The notes under the pieces are model-generated. The model did not search any database. It saw only the letters and a program-made list of their open reading frames with translations, and was not told where the DNA came from. This document shows positions 8,601 through 16,320 of a stretch of 36,216 bases of DNA, piece by piece. The position numbers and the translations under genes were made by a program. Position 1 is the first letter of the stretch. Every line of letters begins with the position of its first letter. This DNA comes from Ignavibacteria bacterium RIFOXYC2_FULL_35_21 (GTDB lineage: Bacteria > Bacteroidota > Ignavibacteria > Kapaibacteriales > UBA2268), in assembly GCA_001804705.1 (NCBI GenBank), contig MHAY01000088.1, positions 23,279 to 59,494 on the forward strand. The letters run 5' to 3'.

Positions 8601-9681
8601 ATTCATTAGAGAGAAATCATACTTTAAAATTTCAGGCACGTCTGTTTCTGTAGATACAATAAAACCGGTCATCAATGCCGATTTGACAGGAAGATATTTT
8701 CCCTGCATAAAAGATACTGCAAGTATAAGCATCAGCAATGATGGAAATGTTAACCTGGTTTTACAATCAATCACAATTCAGGCAGACAGCATCGAAGCAT
8801 ATTTTTATGACTCACTATCTTTACCGATAATCATCCCACCGGATTCAGTGAGAAAATTTTCAATATATGTTCAACCCTTCCGCAACCGAACAGGAAGAAT
8901 AAAAATTTCATCAAATTTTAATGACAGCATCACAATTGAAAAAGAATTTTTTGTTGTTCCTGAAAAAAATCCTATAACCATAAAGGATTGTAATAACTTA
9001 GGGGTAGAACCGGGAAATGAAATCAGTCTGGAATTGGCAGGAAACATCTCAAAACCAACCGAAATTCCCATAGATTTTGAATTACAGTTATCCACAAAAC
9101 AAAAAAATTTATTTTTAATTAGAAAAAATTTTGATATTTTGATATTCAACACAAAAGGGGTTAGTAAATACAATGCAAATGTTATGCAGGATTCTGATAA
9201 AATAGTTGTCAGAAGCAAAGAAAAAGTATTGATTGAGGAACCCTGCAGTTGGTCTGTAAATCTTGATTTACTCGTTCTTTTAGGCGATGAAATAAAATAT
9301 GAAGTGAATGCGAAGGCAATGGCTGAGCCATGTTACGAGCCGGATTCGACAGATTTTATTGTGGAATTAAAAAATGTTTGCATGTTTCAATTGAGGCATG
9401 TAATATTAGTTGAAAGCCCGCTGTATGATGTCAGGCTGTTGCCAAATCCCGTAACTGATGACATCAATCTCATCTTTATTATGGGTAATGATGATTGGGT
9501 TAATTTTACGGTTTATGATAAATTAGGAAAAAAATGTTTTGAATCGGAAAATTTATTTTTGAAAAAAGGAATACATTCACGTATATTTGAATTTAGTCTA
9601 TTTACAAATGGGATTTATTTCCTAACGATTCAAAATTCAGTAATGGCAAAAAATATAATGTTTATAAAATATTGTTATTGA
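5680..9681 (+). CDS. Giant T9SS-secreted surface protein with IgGFc-binding-like and anchor-D domains
   Basis: The open frame begins at a TTG at 5653, but a GTG at 5680 is preceded by AGGGAG and gives a clean signal peptide (MKFKHKYIFVFLLLSLIIA), so that start is preferred (1333 residues). Residues about 30-460 resemble the N-terminal IgGFc-binding-type domain found in bacterial surface proteins (YEGTHFLIGF, IPVNYWGNEY, LDGKFSGILYGTG). Residues about 570-1080 hold several Ig-like segments of the choice-of-anchor-D/ASPM-Hydin kind (DFGIVNI, YDFGKVRIGD, CFTPDS). The last about 80 residues (LLPNPVTDDINLIF ... GIYFLTIQNS) are a type IX secretion sorting domain. The product should be exported through the outer membrane and anchored or released. 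The ligand is unknown. The next gene begins 10 bp downstream, so the two are likely co-transcribed. Confidence 0.87.
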   Translation: MKFKHKYIFVFLLLSLIIAKGEDRSSYEGTHFLIGFMQNEIEITQSGLVLQLFITSSYSAEVKVRVPGQTEKLYRINPKQVFHLDLPIYVENRQSEVNQQVSVEIISDVPITVYAFNSQYTTSDAYAAIPVNYWGNEYVIISMPNDQYKTELGPYDLDSSNIIPRLSEFMVMAAYDNTTIEFQPKAITRGGKQTFIKYEQTLNKGDCYLVQSYPATRGNADLTGTIVRSNKPIGVLSGHVRTAIPQNDWPSNDKDHLCEMLMPTNSWGKEFISVPFDTNPDGDLFKLTAIFDNTFITYRNPYGEHTIVLDAPGVSASIWDAFEPTAWRSNKPVQIGQFMRHRFGNDPDRTYDPCLVILPPVEQFVNRIIFQTVGNTPNNPTQFNDHYIYIVCEQKAIPTLILDGINVKDSNPMIQVQNVPGTQYNWERINLNEGVHEIYCLDGKFSGILYGTGFADSYGMTLGSSLNNPYKNDSIPPTVTINENCGRLRGRVTETIDSINSGISFLYVDKDLTFNYEWQIEPYTDTSSSVNFTAQPLDPTSDGQFVLLIYDKNNNKKEYRFFYYGLDIEIPNNVDFGIVNINDSSCVTIPIINNSSDTVRIDSINIISDTRLSVKPYFSMPYFLVSGDTVFCDVCFKPDSNLTSLSANILVAFECERYKYIPIYGTTDSPNLQAKGYDFGKVRIGDTACADVYIVNNGNLPVRLDSLVSIQFSQVFRFDTTSIFPIITDVGDSLKINVCFTPDSLIDYLTQQRGANGRSIPNSLTVTGSGAAPHINSIVVDWERRRIQTKNDTTIYFINSGNYKCNLKFNNYIDSTDGFDTTAFSAMDFNLLPGDTISINTSFNPFDTLYYHLNTRFKVDWKYHEPVTVELMGRGTVPQISTIDVAFDTTKVFSKRDTIAAVIKSFGNEKLTIDSAKYFSGDSSSFKFDYNLFRNLIINPLAGDTLFSLAIQFKPQRIGHHEMTVELTHDAAPSFIREKSYFKISGTSVSVDTIKPVINADLTGRYFPCIKDTASISISNDGNVNLVLQSITIQADSIEAYFYDSLSLPIIIPPDSVRKFSIYVQPFRNRTGRIKISSNFNDSITIEKEFFVVPEKNPITIKDCNNLGVEPGNEISLELAGNISKPTEIPIDFELQLSTKQKNLFLIRKNFDILIFNTKGVSKYNANVMQDSDKIVVRSKEKVLIEEPCSWSVNLDLLVLLGDEIKYEVNAKAMAEPCYEPDSTDFIVELKNVCMFQLRHVILVESPLYDVRLLPNPVTDDINLIFIMGNDDWVNFTVYDKLGKKCFESENLFLKKGIHSRIFEFSLFTNGIYFLTIQNSVMAKNIMFIKYCY

Positions 9682-9691
9682 GGTGTAAACT

Positions 9692-10567
9692 ATGAAGGTT
9701 CGTTTACTCACAGGTACTATTATTGTATTTTTATTATTTTTAATTATAACTGCTTGTACTACAGTACAACCAGATATAGACAATCCACTTGTTCCTGTAG
9801 AAAAATCCAAGCCCATATATGTTGGTCCTGTTATTGGATATAATAAAACAATGCACACAGTTGACCTATTAACTTTTGAAGACCCGACGCAACTTTGCAA
9901 GCCGTTTGAAAGTGGTGGTTCTAATGGGTTTTATGCAGGAATTTCCTTTGAATATTTGCTCGGCGATGTCAAGGCTTCCCAATCATCCATTATAGGAAGA
10001 ATACTATTTAATTCTATGCCGGCTTTTATGGAAAGAGAACAGGATGACTATCCGACTCTCGTAAGAGATCCCTTTTGTGAAACATGTTTAATACCTATCA
10101 GGACATCGACAAAGCATGAAGCTGAAGTTACTTATAATTTGCTCACAGCAGAAGTGTGCTATAAATTAAATCCTATTCCAAAAGTTCCACTTGGTATTAC
10201 TATTGGCCCAACATTCGATTTTCCGATATCAACAAAGATTTATCAAACCTACAAACTTATCGGAGACCCATTGAATGCCCAATTTAGGGGACCGATAACA
10301 CAAGAAGAAATTGACTTATGGATATCGAAAGGATGGAAACTAATTGAAAATGACAGAACTATTTTAATTCAGGACGGTCCGATCAAAGAGGCAAATCCAT
10401 TAAGACTTGGTTTGAAAGTCGGAATACAGTATGAAATCATAACAGGAACTCAAATGTATATCGTGCCTGCAGTTTATTATAATCTCGGTATATTAAAAGT
10501 AACGAGTAAGGATGACTGGTGGGTTAATGCAATACAGATTGGCGTTGATGTGAGATGGGCGCTGTAA
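9692..10567 (+). CDS. Hypothetical outer-membrane-type lipoprotein
   Basis: This 291-residue protein has a lipoprotein signal with lipobox LIITAC and lipidated Cys22. The mature part alternates short strands rich in Tyr, Gly and Pro (YVGPVIGYNKT, FYAGISFEYLLGD, LGITIGPTFDFPI, YIVPAVYYNLG) and ends in VDVRWAL. That pattern suggests a small outer-membrane beta-barrel of the PorT/OMP_b-brl kind. A GAGGTG ribosome-binding site lies a few bases before the ATG. It follows the T9SS cargo gene by 10 bp and is followed by a strong terminator, so it closes that operon. The family was not recognised with certainty. Confidence 0.75.
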   Translation: MKVRLLTGTIIVFLLFLIITACTTVQPDIDNPLVPVEKSKPIYVGPVIGYNKTMHTVDLLTFEDPTQLCKPFESGGSNGFYAGISFEYLLGDVKASQSSIIGRILFNSMPAFMEREQDDYPTLVRDPFCETCLIPIRTSTKHEAEVTYNLLTAEVCYKLNPIPKVPLGITIGPTFDFPISTKIYQTYKLIGDPLNAQFRGPITQEEIDLWISKGWKLIENDRTILIQDGPIKEANPLRLGLKVGIQYEIITGTQMYIVPAVYYNLGILKVTSKDDWWVNAIQIGVDVRWAL

Positions 10568-10568
10568 T

Positions 10569-10603
10569 AATTACGAATTACGAATTATGAATTACGAATT
10601 TTA
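10569..10603. repeat. AATTACG heptad array
   Basis: Five 7-bp units (AATTACG, AATTACG, AATTATG, AATTACG, AATTTTA) begin immediately after the lipoprotein stop codon. The same unit opens the composite repeats at 21345, 22665 and 23757. Confidence 0.85.
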
Positions 10604-10625
10604 AATTTTATAATTTAAATAAAAG

Positions 10626-10659
10626 ACGCTTGCTTCGAGAAAAGGCAAGCGTTTTTTTT
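10626..10659 (+). terminator. Rho-independent terminator
   Basis: An 8-bp perfect stem ACGCTTGC / GCAAGCGT encloses an 11-base loop and is followed by seven T residues. It ends the T9SS cargo/lipoprotein unit. Confidence 0.9.
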
Positions 10660-10750
10660 AATTATATCTACAAAAGAAATTTTCATTAATTCCGGGACTG
10701 AATTAAATTGTAGCATAAGAAAAGAACATTTTCTGAAAAAAGAGGTTGAA

Positions 10751-11272
10751 ATGGATATTCTATGGTCACCATGGCGGTCGAAATATATTCAATCTTTCAA
10801 GGATGAAAAAGATTGCCGTGAACATGAAAAAACGTGTATTTTCTGCGATGCTCTGAATGCTGAAGGCAAAGAAAAAGAAATGCTGATTGTCAGCCGCAGG
10901 GAAAAATGTTTTGTCATTTTAAATAAATTCCCATATAACGGCGGACACATTATGGTTGCTCCTGCCAGGCATATAGCAAACATTGAAGAATTGGAAGACG
11001 ATGAAATATATGCCTTAATAAAGACAATCAAAGAATCAATAAAAGTCCTCGAGCATATCAGCAAGCCTCACGGGTATAATATAGGAGTTAATCAAGGGAG
11101 AGTAGCAGGAGCGGGCATACCCGGGCATATACATTTTCATATCGTTCCCCGCTGGAACGGCGATACAAGTTTTATGCCCGTTGTTTCCGATACAAAAATA
11201 GTATCTCAATCTCTTGAAGAAACGCAAGAGATAATATCAAAAACTTTTAATGAACTTTTTCCAGGATTATGA
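10751..11272 (+). CDS. HIT-family nucleotide hydrolase/phosphorylase
   Basis: The 173-residue protein has the histidine-triad motif HIHFHIVPRW (His126, His128, His130) and the upstream strand FPYNGGHIMVAPARH. It starts MDILWSPWRSKYI and has a CIFC pair (Cys29/Cys32), the layout of Ap4A phosphorylase-like HIT proteins with a zinc site. These enzymes split diadenosine polyphosphates or AMP-X bonds in the cytoplasm. An AGAGG ribosome-binding site precedes the ATG. The stop overlaps the rsmA start by 4 bp (ATGA), so translation is probably coupled. The exact substrate cannot be read from sequence. Confidence 0.93.
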   Translation: MDILWSPWRSKYIQSFKDEKDCREHEKTCIFCDALNAEGKEKEMLIVSRREKCFVILNKFPYNGGHIMVAPARHIANIEELEDDEIYALIKTIKESIKVLEHISKPHGYNIGVNQGRVAGAGIPGHIHFHIVPRWNGDTSFMPVVSDTKIVSQSLEETQEIISKTFNELFPGL

Positions 11273-12117
11273 ATAAACAGTCGGAATATTATTTCAAACC
11301 GAAGAAACTGTTTAGCCAGAATTTTTTGATTGACCAAAACATAGCAAAAAAAATTGCCTCTTCGATACATTCGAACGAAGATGACTATATTATTGAAATA
11401 GGCTGTGGTACAGGCTCTCTGACAAAATACCTACTTGAAAAAAAATCAACATTAATAGGAACCGAAATTGACTGGCCAGCTATTGAAATTTTAAGTAAAA
11501 TATTTCCAAAAAAAACATTTCCAAATTTTATTTTGCTTAATCAGGATATTTTGCAAATCGGCCTTTCAGAACTGATTCAAAAACATAATCTTCCGAAAAG
11601 TTATAAATTTCTCATTGCCGGAAACATTCCTTATAAAATATCGAGTGAAATATTTTTTTGGCTCTTTCATCAATCCAAAAATATAAAGAATGCAATTCTA
11701 ATGATTCAAAAGGAAGTTGCACAACGGTTGACCGCCAATCCAAGAACTAAGGAATATGGTATTTTAACAATAGCAATGGAGCTTGTCGGAAATTGTAAAT
11801 CATTATTTGATGTTCCACCAACATGTTTTCATCCGAGGCCGGATGTAACTTCTACGGTAATCGAGATGACATTTAACAAAACAATAGAAGTTCAATATTT
11901 CAGAAATGTGATGGTAATCGTTCGTACTGCCTTCAACCAAAGAAGAAAAACCCTGAGAAACAGTTTAATGAATGTTTTCAAAAAAAAATTCAAATCAGAT
12001 AAAGAAAAAATCAGTAAATTTATTTTTGAAAACAATGATAAATATTTTAAGAAGAGAGCAGAAGAACTTACAACGGAAGATTTTATAGGATTGTATAAAC
12101 TTATAAACAATGAGTGA
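11269..12117 (+). CDS. rsmA: 16S rRNA dimethyladenosine transferase RsmA (KsgA)
   Basis: The 282-residue protein dimethylates the two adjacent adenosines of helix 45 in 16S rRNA with S-adenosylmethionine, a late step in small-subunit maturation. Diagnostic features are KKLFSQNFLID at about residues 12-22, the SAM motif EIGCGTGSLT at 43-52, the acidic TEID at 65-68, and the catalytic NIPY at 119-122. A FHPRPDVTSTVI segment follows, then the C-terminal helical domain with AFNQRRKTLRNSL. The length is normal. It overlaps the HIT gene by 4 bp. A REP-like palindromic element lies just downstream. Confidence 0.97.
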   Translation: MNKQSEYYFKPKKLFSQNFLIDQNIAKKIASSIHSNEDDYIIEIGCGTGSLTKYLLEKKSTLIGTEIDWPAIEILSKIFPKKTFPNFILLNQDILQIGLSELIQKHNLPKSYKFLIAGNIPYKISSEIFFWLFHQSKNIKNAILMIQKEVAQRLTANPRTKEYGILTIAMELVGNCKSLFDVPPTCFHPRPDVTSTVIEMTFNKTIEVQYFRNVMVIVRTAFNQRRKTLRNSLMNVFKKKFKSDKEKISKFIFENNDKYFKKRAEELTTEDFIGLYKLINNE

Positions 12118-12134
12118 TATCATTTTATATTAGA

Positions 12135-12266
12135 TGAATAGCCACTATCTTTAGATAGTGGAGGTTGGTCCCATGATTACGACTTTAATCACTTATTTTT
12201 ATTAGGGGATAAATCCTAATATGTGAGGGCTATTTATTCCCACTATTTAAAAATAGTAGCTATTCA
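12135..12266. mobile_element. Inverted-repeat element, REP/IS200-type, non-autonomous
   Basis: The left end reads TGAATAG followed by a hairpin (CCACTATC, loop TTTA, GATAGTGG at 12142-12161). The right end, read on the other strand, reads TGAATAG followed by a similar hairpin (CTACTATT ... AATAGTGG). The roughly 27-bp ends are thus inverted copies of each other, each containing its own stem-loop. A third small hairpin (ATTAGG ... CCTAAT) lies near 12201-12220. There is no ORF. The paired subterminal hairpins resemble REP doublets or IS200/IS605-type ends mobilised in trans by a Y1 transposase; no transposase is in the window. Confidence 0.7.
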
Positions 12267-12336
12267 AATAATATATAAGGACTGATTCTAACTTGTCTTA
12301 TGTTTGTTTTAACATCGCATCGGCGGTGGTCAAGAA

Positions 12337-12402
12337 CTCAGTATGACAATTATACTGTCACTCTGAGTTTATCGAAGAGTGAGTTTATCGAAGAGTGAGT
12401 TT
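12337..12402. repeat. Palindrome and 16-bp tandem duplication of GTCATTCTGAG-type element
   Basis: ACTCAGTATGACA and TGTCACTCTGAGT face each other at 12337-12369. They are followed by two tandem copies of the 16-bp GAGTTTATCGAAGAGT (12365 and 12381) plus a partial third GAGTTT. The arms belong to the same family as the elements at 13451 and 17541. The array ends about 20 bp before the radical SAM gene. Confidence 0.75.
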
Positions 12403-12420
12403 AACAATATGAAATAAATT

Positions 12421-13296
12421 ATGTTGACTGTTAATGAACTTGATTTAGCTTTTGATATTTTAGAAAATTGCACTCTCTGCCCTCGAAATTGCAAGACAAA
12501 CAGATACGTTGATGACAGCGGTATTTGTACGATGGGTAGGGAAATGAAAATTTCATCCTTTGGGCCTCATTATGGCGAAGAACCCGAAATTGTGGGTATG
12601 ACAGCATCCGGGACAATCTTTTTTTCGGGTTGCAGCCTTCTCTGCCTGTTTTGCCAGAATTCCGAGATTAGTCATTATGGTGAAGGATTTTTTGTCGGTG
12701 AACGCGAATTAACTGAAATAATGCTAAAGCTCCAAAATGCCGGATGTTCCAATATAAATCTTGTAACACCTACGCATTTTGTTCCACAGATAATTTCATC
12801 ATTACTCGAGGCAAAGGATTTGGGATTAACAATTCCAATCGTTTATAACACCAGCGGATACGAAAAAATCGAGACATTGAGATTGCTTGAAGGGTTGATT
12901 GATATATACATGCCTGACCTTAAATTCTTCAGCCCCGAAAAAAGCAAGCTTTACACAAACTCTTATGATTATTTTGAATATGCTTCCAAAGCCGTTCTCG
13001 AAATGCACAGGCAGGTAGGTGATTTAGTTGTAAAAAATGGCGTTGCAAGGCGAGGCTTACTCATAAGGCATCTTATACTGCCCAATAATCAGTCAGATAC
13101 CGACATGATAATAGATTTTATTGCCGATAACTTAGGCACTCAAACCTATCTCAACTTAATGGAGCAATACAGGCCTTGTTACAAAGCACCCGGTTTTACA
13201 CTTTTGAATGAATACCTCTCAAAAGTGGATTATGAAAATCACGTGAATTATGCTCGTTCAAGAGGGTTTCATAAACCAGAATATATTTATGGTTAG
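12421..13296 (+). CDS. Radical SAM protein, PflA-like (COG1313/PflX type)
   Basis: The 291-residue protein has the radical SAM cluster CSLLCLFCQN (Cys71, Cys75, Cys78, CxxxCxxC), preceded by an N-terminal Cys-rich segment (CTLCPRNC at 17-24 and Cys36) that typifies the PflX/COG1313 branch. Downstream are INLVTPTHFVPQI and the YMPDLKF strand of the partial TIM barrel. Such proteins cleave SAM reductively. The better-known relatives activate glycyl-radical enzymes, but this branch has no assigned substrate, and no glycyl-radical enzyme is in the window. The C-terminal AGF/YARSRGF segment is family-typical. The length is normal and the ATG start is unambiguous. Confidence 0.9.
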   Translation: MLTVNELDLAFDILENCTLCPRNCKTNRYVDDSGICTMGREMKISSFGPHYGEEPEIVGMTASGTIFFSGCSLLCLFCQNSEISHYGEGFFVGERELTEIMLKLQNAGCSNINLVTPTHFVPQIISSLLEAKDLGLTIPIVYNTSGYEKIETLRLLEGLIDIYMPDLKFFSPEKSKLYTNSYDYFEYASKAVLEMHRQVGDLVVKNGVARRGLLIRHLILPNNQSDTDMIIDFIADNLGTQTYLNLMEQYRPCYKAPGFTLLNEYLSKVDYENHVNYARSRGFHKPEYIYG

Positions 13297-13450
13297 ATAA
13301 CACATGTTAAACAACATAAGAGTATTTATATAAGAATTAAATTTTCAATTTTCAATTTTACAATTTTCATTGAATTTTCAATGAAAAAAATTTAAAAAGA
13401 TTTAATTAATTAAAAATTATTCATTAGAAATGCAAGAAAATCTTAATAAT

Positions 13451-13523
13451 GTCATGCTGAGCGAAGTCGAAGCATCTCACACCATTGTAAGAGATTCTTC
13501 GTCGCTACACTCCTCAGAATGAC
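13451..13523. repeat. GTCATNCTGAGCGAAG inverted-repeat element
   Basis: The left arm GTCATGCTGAGCGAAGTCGA (continuing to CATCTC) is mirrored by the right arm GAGATTCTTCGTCGC ... CTCAGAATGAC across a short centre. It is a member of the very widespread GTCATTCTGAGCGAAGCGAAGAATC palindromic family. It lies in the 790-bp gap between the radical SAM gene and the glycosyltransferase. Confidence 0.85.
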
Positions 13524-13676
13524 CGTGCTATACTTACCTTTCGCATATAATTTATTTTTCAATGAATAATCCGGGATTAATTAAAAATTATTTTAAAGAG
13601 AAATAATAGCTTAAGAGTAAAATGAGTTAAATGAAAAAAAATCTCCATCTTATAAATGGGGAAAATTATGGTAAAA

Positions 13677-13995
13677 CTATTTTTCAAGAATAATTTGCTC
13701 GAAATTTTTCAATTGATTTTTTGTTCCAAGTAAAACAATCTGTATAAAAAATACTGTTATATAGAATGCAAGAACATTTGTAGTTAGGGTGTTAGACTGG
13801 TAGGGTGTTAGACTGGTAGGGTGATACATTTAAATCTTTCCATAATATGGAATAACCAATGACACCGGAGAGCATGACCACAAGAAACAACATCCCGGGA
13901 AGAATAGGTATTTTCAGATTTGGTTTGGTTTCCAAATATAGTTTATCCACTATATTTTTGTAATGATGTCTTCCCTTATGCTTCATCAGTCTCAT
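13677..13995 (-). pseudogene. Small two-TM membrane protein gene frameshifted by a 16-bp duplication
   Basis: The frame starting at the ATG at 13993-13995 reads 67 codons: a basic N-terminus (MRLMKHKGRHHYKN), a membrane segment (IPILPGMLFLVVMLSGVIGY), then a stop inside a 16-bp tandem duplication (units at 13785-13800 and 13801-13816). If one 16-bp unit is removed, the frame continues to a stop at 13677-13679. That adds a second membrane segment (VLAFYITVFFIQIVLLGT) and a charged tail (KNQLKNFEQIILEK), for 100 residues in all. The restored frame makes good protein sense on both sides, so the duplication probably broke, or reversibly switches, a real gene. It would be transcribed divergently from the glycosyltransferase at 14089. 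No family was recognised; the VIGYSILW end of the first segment slightly recalls two-TM ion channels, but no selectivity filter is present. Confidence 0.55.
13785..13823. repeat. 16-bp tandem repeat, two copies plus 7 bp
   Basis: TAGGGTGTTAGACTGG occurs exactly twice in tandem (13785, 13801), followed by a partial TAGGGTG. Because 16 is not a multiple of three, copy number changes the reading frame of the minus-strand gene it lies in. Confidence 0.97.
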
Positions 13996-14088
13996 AAGTT
14001 TTAAGAATTAAACAATCAATTAAAATTTAATATATTTGAACTTTTGTTATTTTCAAAAAGTTTTTAATATTAAGCTTAAATTTAGCGA

Positions 14089-15030
14089 ATGAAAATAAGT
14101 GTCGTTATTGTTACAAGGAACAGGATTGATGACCTTAGAGTCTGCATCAACGGCTACATGAAACAAACATATCCCGACAAAGAAATCATTGTGGTAGATA
14201 ATGCCTCGACAGACGGGACACGGGAAATTATTCCGATTGAATACCCAATGGTTAAGTATTTGTGGCTGCCTGACAATTTTGATATAAGAACAATCAACAT
14301 TGGTGTCGAGATGTCATCAGGTGATATAATATGGAGGACTGACAGTGATTCACATCCCGAAAGTGAAGGCACATTTGAACGGGTCGTAGAGATTTTCAGG
14401 GCTAATCCGCATATTGATATAATAGCGACCGAGGATATTGAGGTCAAAAAGAACAGCGAACCCTGGGATTGGTATCCATTGAAAATTGATAAGAACAAAA
14501 TGCCTGAAGACGGATTCAAGGCTAATTTTTTTCCCGGTACAGGTGCGGCAATCAAAAGAAAAGTTTTCGACACAATAGGCGGGTTTTGGGAGTTTGGATT
14601 TGAGGAGCTTGATTTCTGCACGAGGGCAATTGTTGCAGGTTTCAACGTTAGATACTTTCCAACCATACGAACCTTGCATTATGCCTCGCCTCAGGACAGG
14701 GATAATCCTAACCGATGGGTGATGGCATCTAAACAGCATATAAGATATAACTGGAGATATTTCCCTTTTTTCAGGGCATGGCTGAGGTCAACCGAAATAT
14801 TTTTCTTTCAGATTTTTCTTGCTATTATATCACGGCTGCCATTGTCAGCCATTTTGGAAGGAATGTTTGGTATGATTTCTGTAATTTTTTACACAATAAG
14901 AAATGAAAGGAACGTTATTCCAAAAGATAAAATTAAAGATATAACTCTTGGAGTAACTGTTTTCCATACACAAATGAGGTACTTCAGGCAGATATTTTCA
15001 AATAAAATCAGAAGATGGCTAAAAAAATAA
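14089..15030 (+). CDS. Family 2 glycosyltransferase
   Basis: At 313 residues this has a GT-A fold with an N-terminal MKISVVIVTRNR strand, VVDNASTDGT at about 35-44 (nucleotide-sugar binding) and RTDSDS at 83-88, which holds the metal-binding acidic pair. The acceptor-side FEELDFCTRA lies at about residue 173. Residues about 235-275 are hydrophobic (IFFFQIFLAIISRLPLSA), suggesting membrane association. GT2 enzymes of this layout move a sugar (often rhamnose-like) to surface polysaccharide or lipid-linked acceptors. It overlaps the next glycosyltransferase by 16 bp, so the two are co-translated and probably act in one glycan pathway. Donor and acceptor cannot be told. Confidence 0.93.
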   Translation: MKISVVIVTRNRIDDLRVCINGYMKQTYPDKEIIVVDNASTDGTREIIPIEYPMVKYLWLPDNFDIRTINIGVEMSSGDIIWRTDSDSHPESEGTFERVVEIFRANPHIDIIATEDIEVKKNSEPWDWYPLKIDKNKMPEDGFKANFFPGTGAAIKRKVFDTIGGFWEFGFEELDFCTRAIVAGFNVRYFPTIRTLHYASPQDRDNPNRWVMASKQHIRYNWRYFPFFRAWLRSTEIFFFQIFLAIISRLPLSAILEGMFGMISVIFYTIRNERNVIPKDKIKDITLGVTVFHTQMRYFRQIFSNKIRRWLKK

Positions 15031-16235
15031 GGATATTACAGATTGCCCCAAGATTTCCCTTCCCGGCAGACGATGGAGGTAAAATCGGGATTGCTAATAT
15101 TCTTAAAGAATTTTCTAATCAGGGGGCGGAAGTAACTTTTTTTTCATTTCAAGATAACATTCGAAATAAAGTAACACCCGAGGCTTTGGAGGAAGGAAAA
15201 AATTATGCAGATATTAAACTTCTGGAGCACTCGACAAAAAATTCATTTTACAGAATAATAAAAACCTTTGTTAATTATCAATCCATTTATATTGAAAAAC
15301 ACATAAATGAAAAAATATTAAATTACATTTCAAAACTAATACAAGAAAAGAAATTTGATGTTGTTCATGCAGACCATTCCTGCATGGCTCGATTAGCTCT
15401 TTTTGTTAAAAAAACAAGTAATATCCCTGCAGGACTGCGTCTGCATAATATAGAATGGGTAATTTGGAAAAGGTATGCTGAAAATTTAAAACGTTACAAT
15501 CCGAAAAGATTATATGTTGAACAACAGACTTATTTCCTTAGGAATGAAGAAACAAAAATATACTCAAAGATGGATGTATGTTTTCCTATTACTGAACCCG
15601 ATAAGCAGAGAGCCATGGAATTAGCACCTGAAGGTAATTATGTAGTTGCCAGTGCAGGAGTAAATCCTGATGAATGGAAGTCCTCACCGGATATTAATAG
15701 AAATCCAAATCAATTAATATTAGCAACAACATATCAGTGGATACATAACATCGAAGCTCTTAAATGGTTTATCGAGCAGGTTATGCCGGATTTAAGAAAA
15801 ATAAATCCTGATATTACTTTAAATTTAATCGGCAAAGGCCAGCCGAAATGGTTATCGAAATATTCAGGAATTGGTGTAAAACCCCTGGGGTATGTTGCCC
15901 AGGTTCAACCCTATTTGAATGAATCAGCTATTTATATTGCACCATTGTTTGTCGGAGGAGGAATCAGAATCAAGATTCTCGAAGCTATGGCAATGGAACT
16001 TCCGGTTGTGGCAACCCCGCTTGCCGCAGAAGGAATAAATGCAAAGCCTGAAGATGGACTTATTTTATCTGAAGATAAAGATAGTTTTATAAAAAATATT
16101 TTATTCCTTATAAAAAATCCCTTATACACAAAATCTCTTGGAAAAAATGCCAGGAAATTTATTACCAGAGAATTTTCTTGGAAGAAAAATGTCGAAATTA
16201 TGTTAAATGAATACAGAAGACTCACAAATTTATAG
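15015..16235 (+). CDS. Family 4 (GT-B) glycosyltransferase
   Basis: The 406-residue protein has a GT-B N-terminal domain (IRILQIAPRFPFPADDGGKIG, a glycine-rich acceptor loop) and a C-terminal GT4 domain. The latter has TTYQWIHNIEALKWFIEQ at about 238-255 and FVGGGIRIKILEAMAMELPVVATP near 314-337, where the E of ILEAMA is the nucleotide-sugar-binding glutamate. It is a retaining cytoplasmic or membrane-peripheral enzyme. It overlaps the GT2 gene by 16 bp. A palindrome (16294-16315) lies between its end and the convergent mnmA. Confidence 0.92.
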   Translation: MAKKIRILQIAPRFPFPADDGGKIGIANILKEFSNQGAEVTFFSFQDNIRNKVTPEALEEGKNYADIKLLEHSTKNSFYRIIKTFVNYQSIYIEKHINEKILNYISKLIQEKKFDVVHADHSCMARLALFVKKTSNIPAGLRLHNIEWVIWKRYAENLKRYNPKRLYVEQQTYFLRNEETKIYSKMDVCFPITEPDKQRAMELAPEGNYVVASAGVNPDEWKSSPDINRNPNQLILATTYQWIHNIEALKWFIEQVMPDLRKINPDITLNLIGKGQPKWLSKYSGIGVKPLGYVAQVQPYLNESAIYIAPLFVGGGIRIKILEAMAMELPVVATPLAAEGINAKPEDGLILSEDKDSFIKNILFLIKNPLYTKSLGKNARKFITREFSWKKNVEIMLNEYRRLTNL

Positions 16236-16293
16236 TTACCATGGATACATAGTTAGAAATTTTATTAATTGTTTTTCACAATTCACCATGTAA

Positions 16294-16315
16294 GGACAGA
16301 ACAATGTTCTGTTCC
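16294..16315. repeat. Palindrome between convergent genes
   Basis: GGACAGAACA and TGTTCTGTTCC pair almost perfectly (one bulge), overlapping at the centre. It sits between two genes that converge and lacks a T-run, so it is not a typical intrinsic terminator. The pattern (GGxCAGAA ... TTCTGxxCC) resembles the triple repeat at 5509-5570. Confidence 0.6.
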
Positions 16316-16320
16316 AACAA

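Noticed and set aside
14154-14666. 170-codon minus-strand ORF
   Set aside because: Antisense to the GT2 gene, whose motifs are unambiguous; the Ser/Pro-rich translation has no features.
16294-16315. Bidirectional intrinsic terminator between convergent genes
   Set aside because: The stem is good but no T-run follows on either strand, so it is listed as a repeat-type palindrome only.
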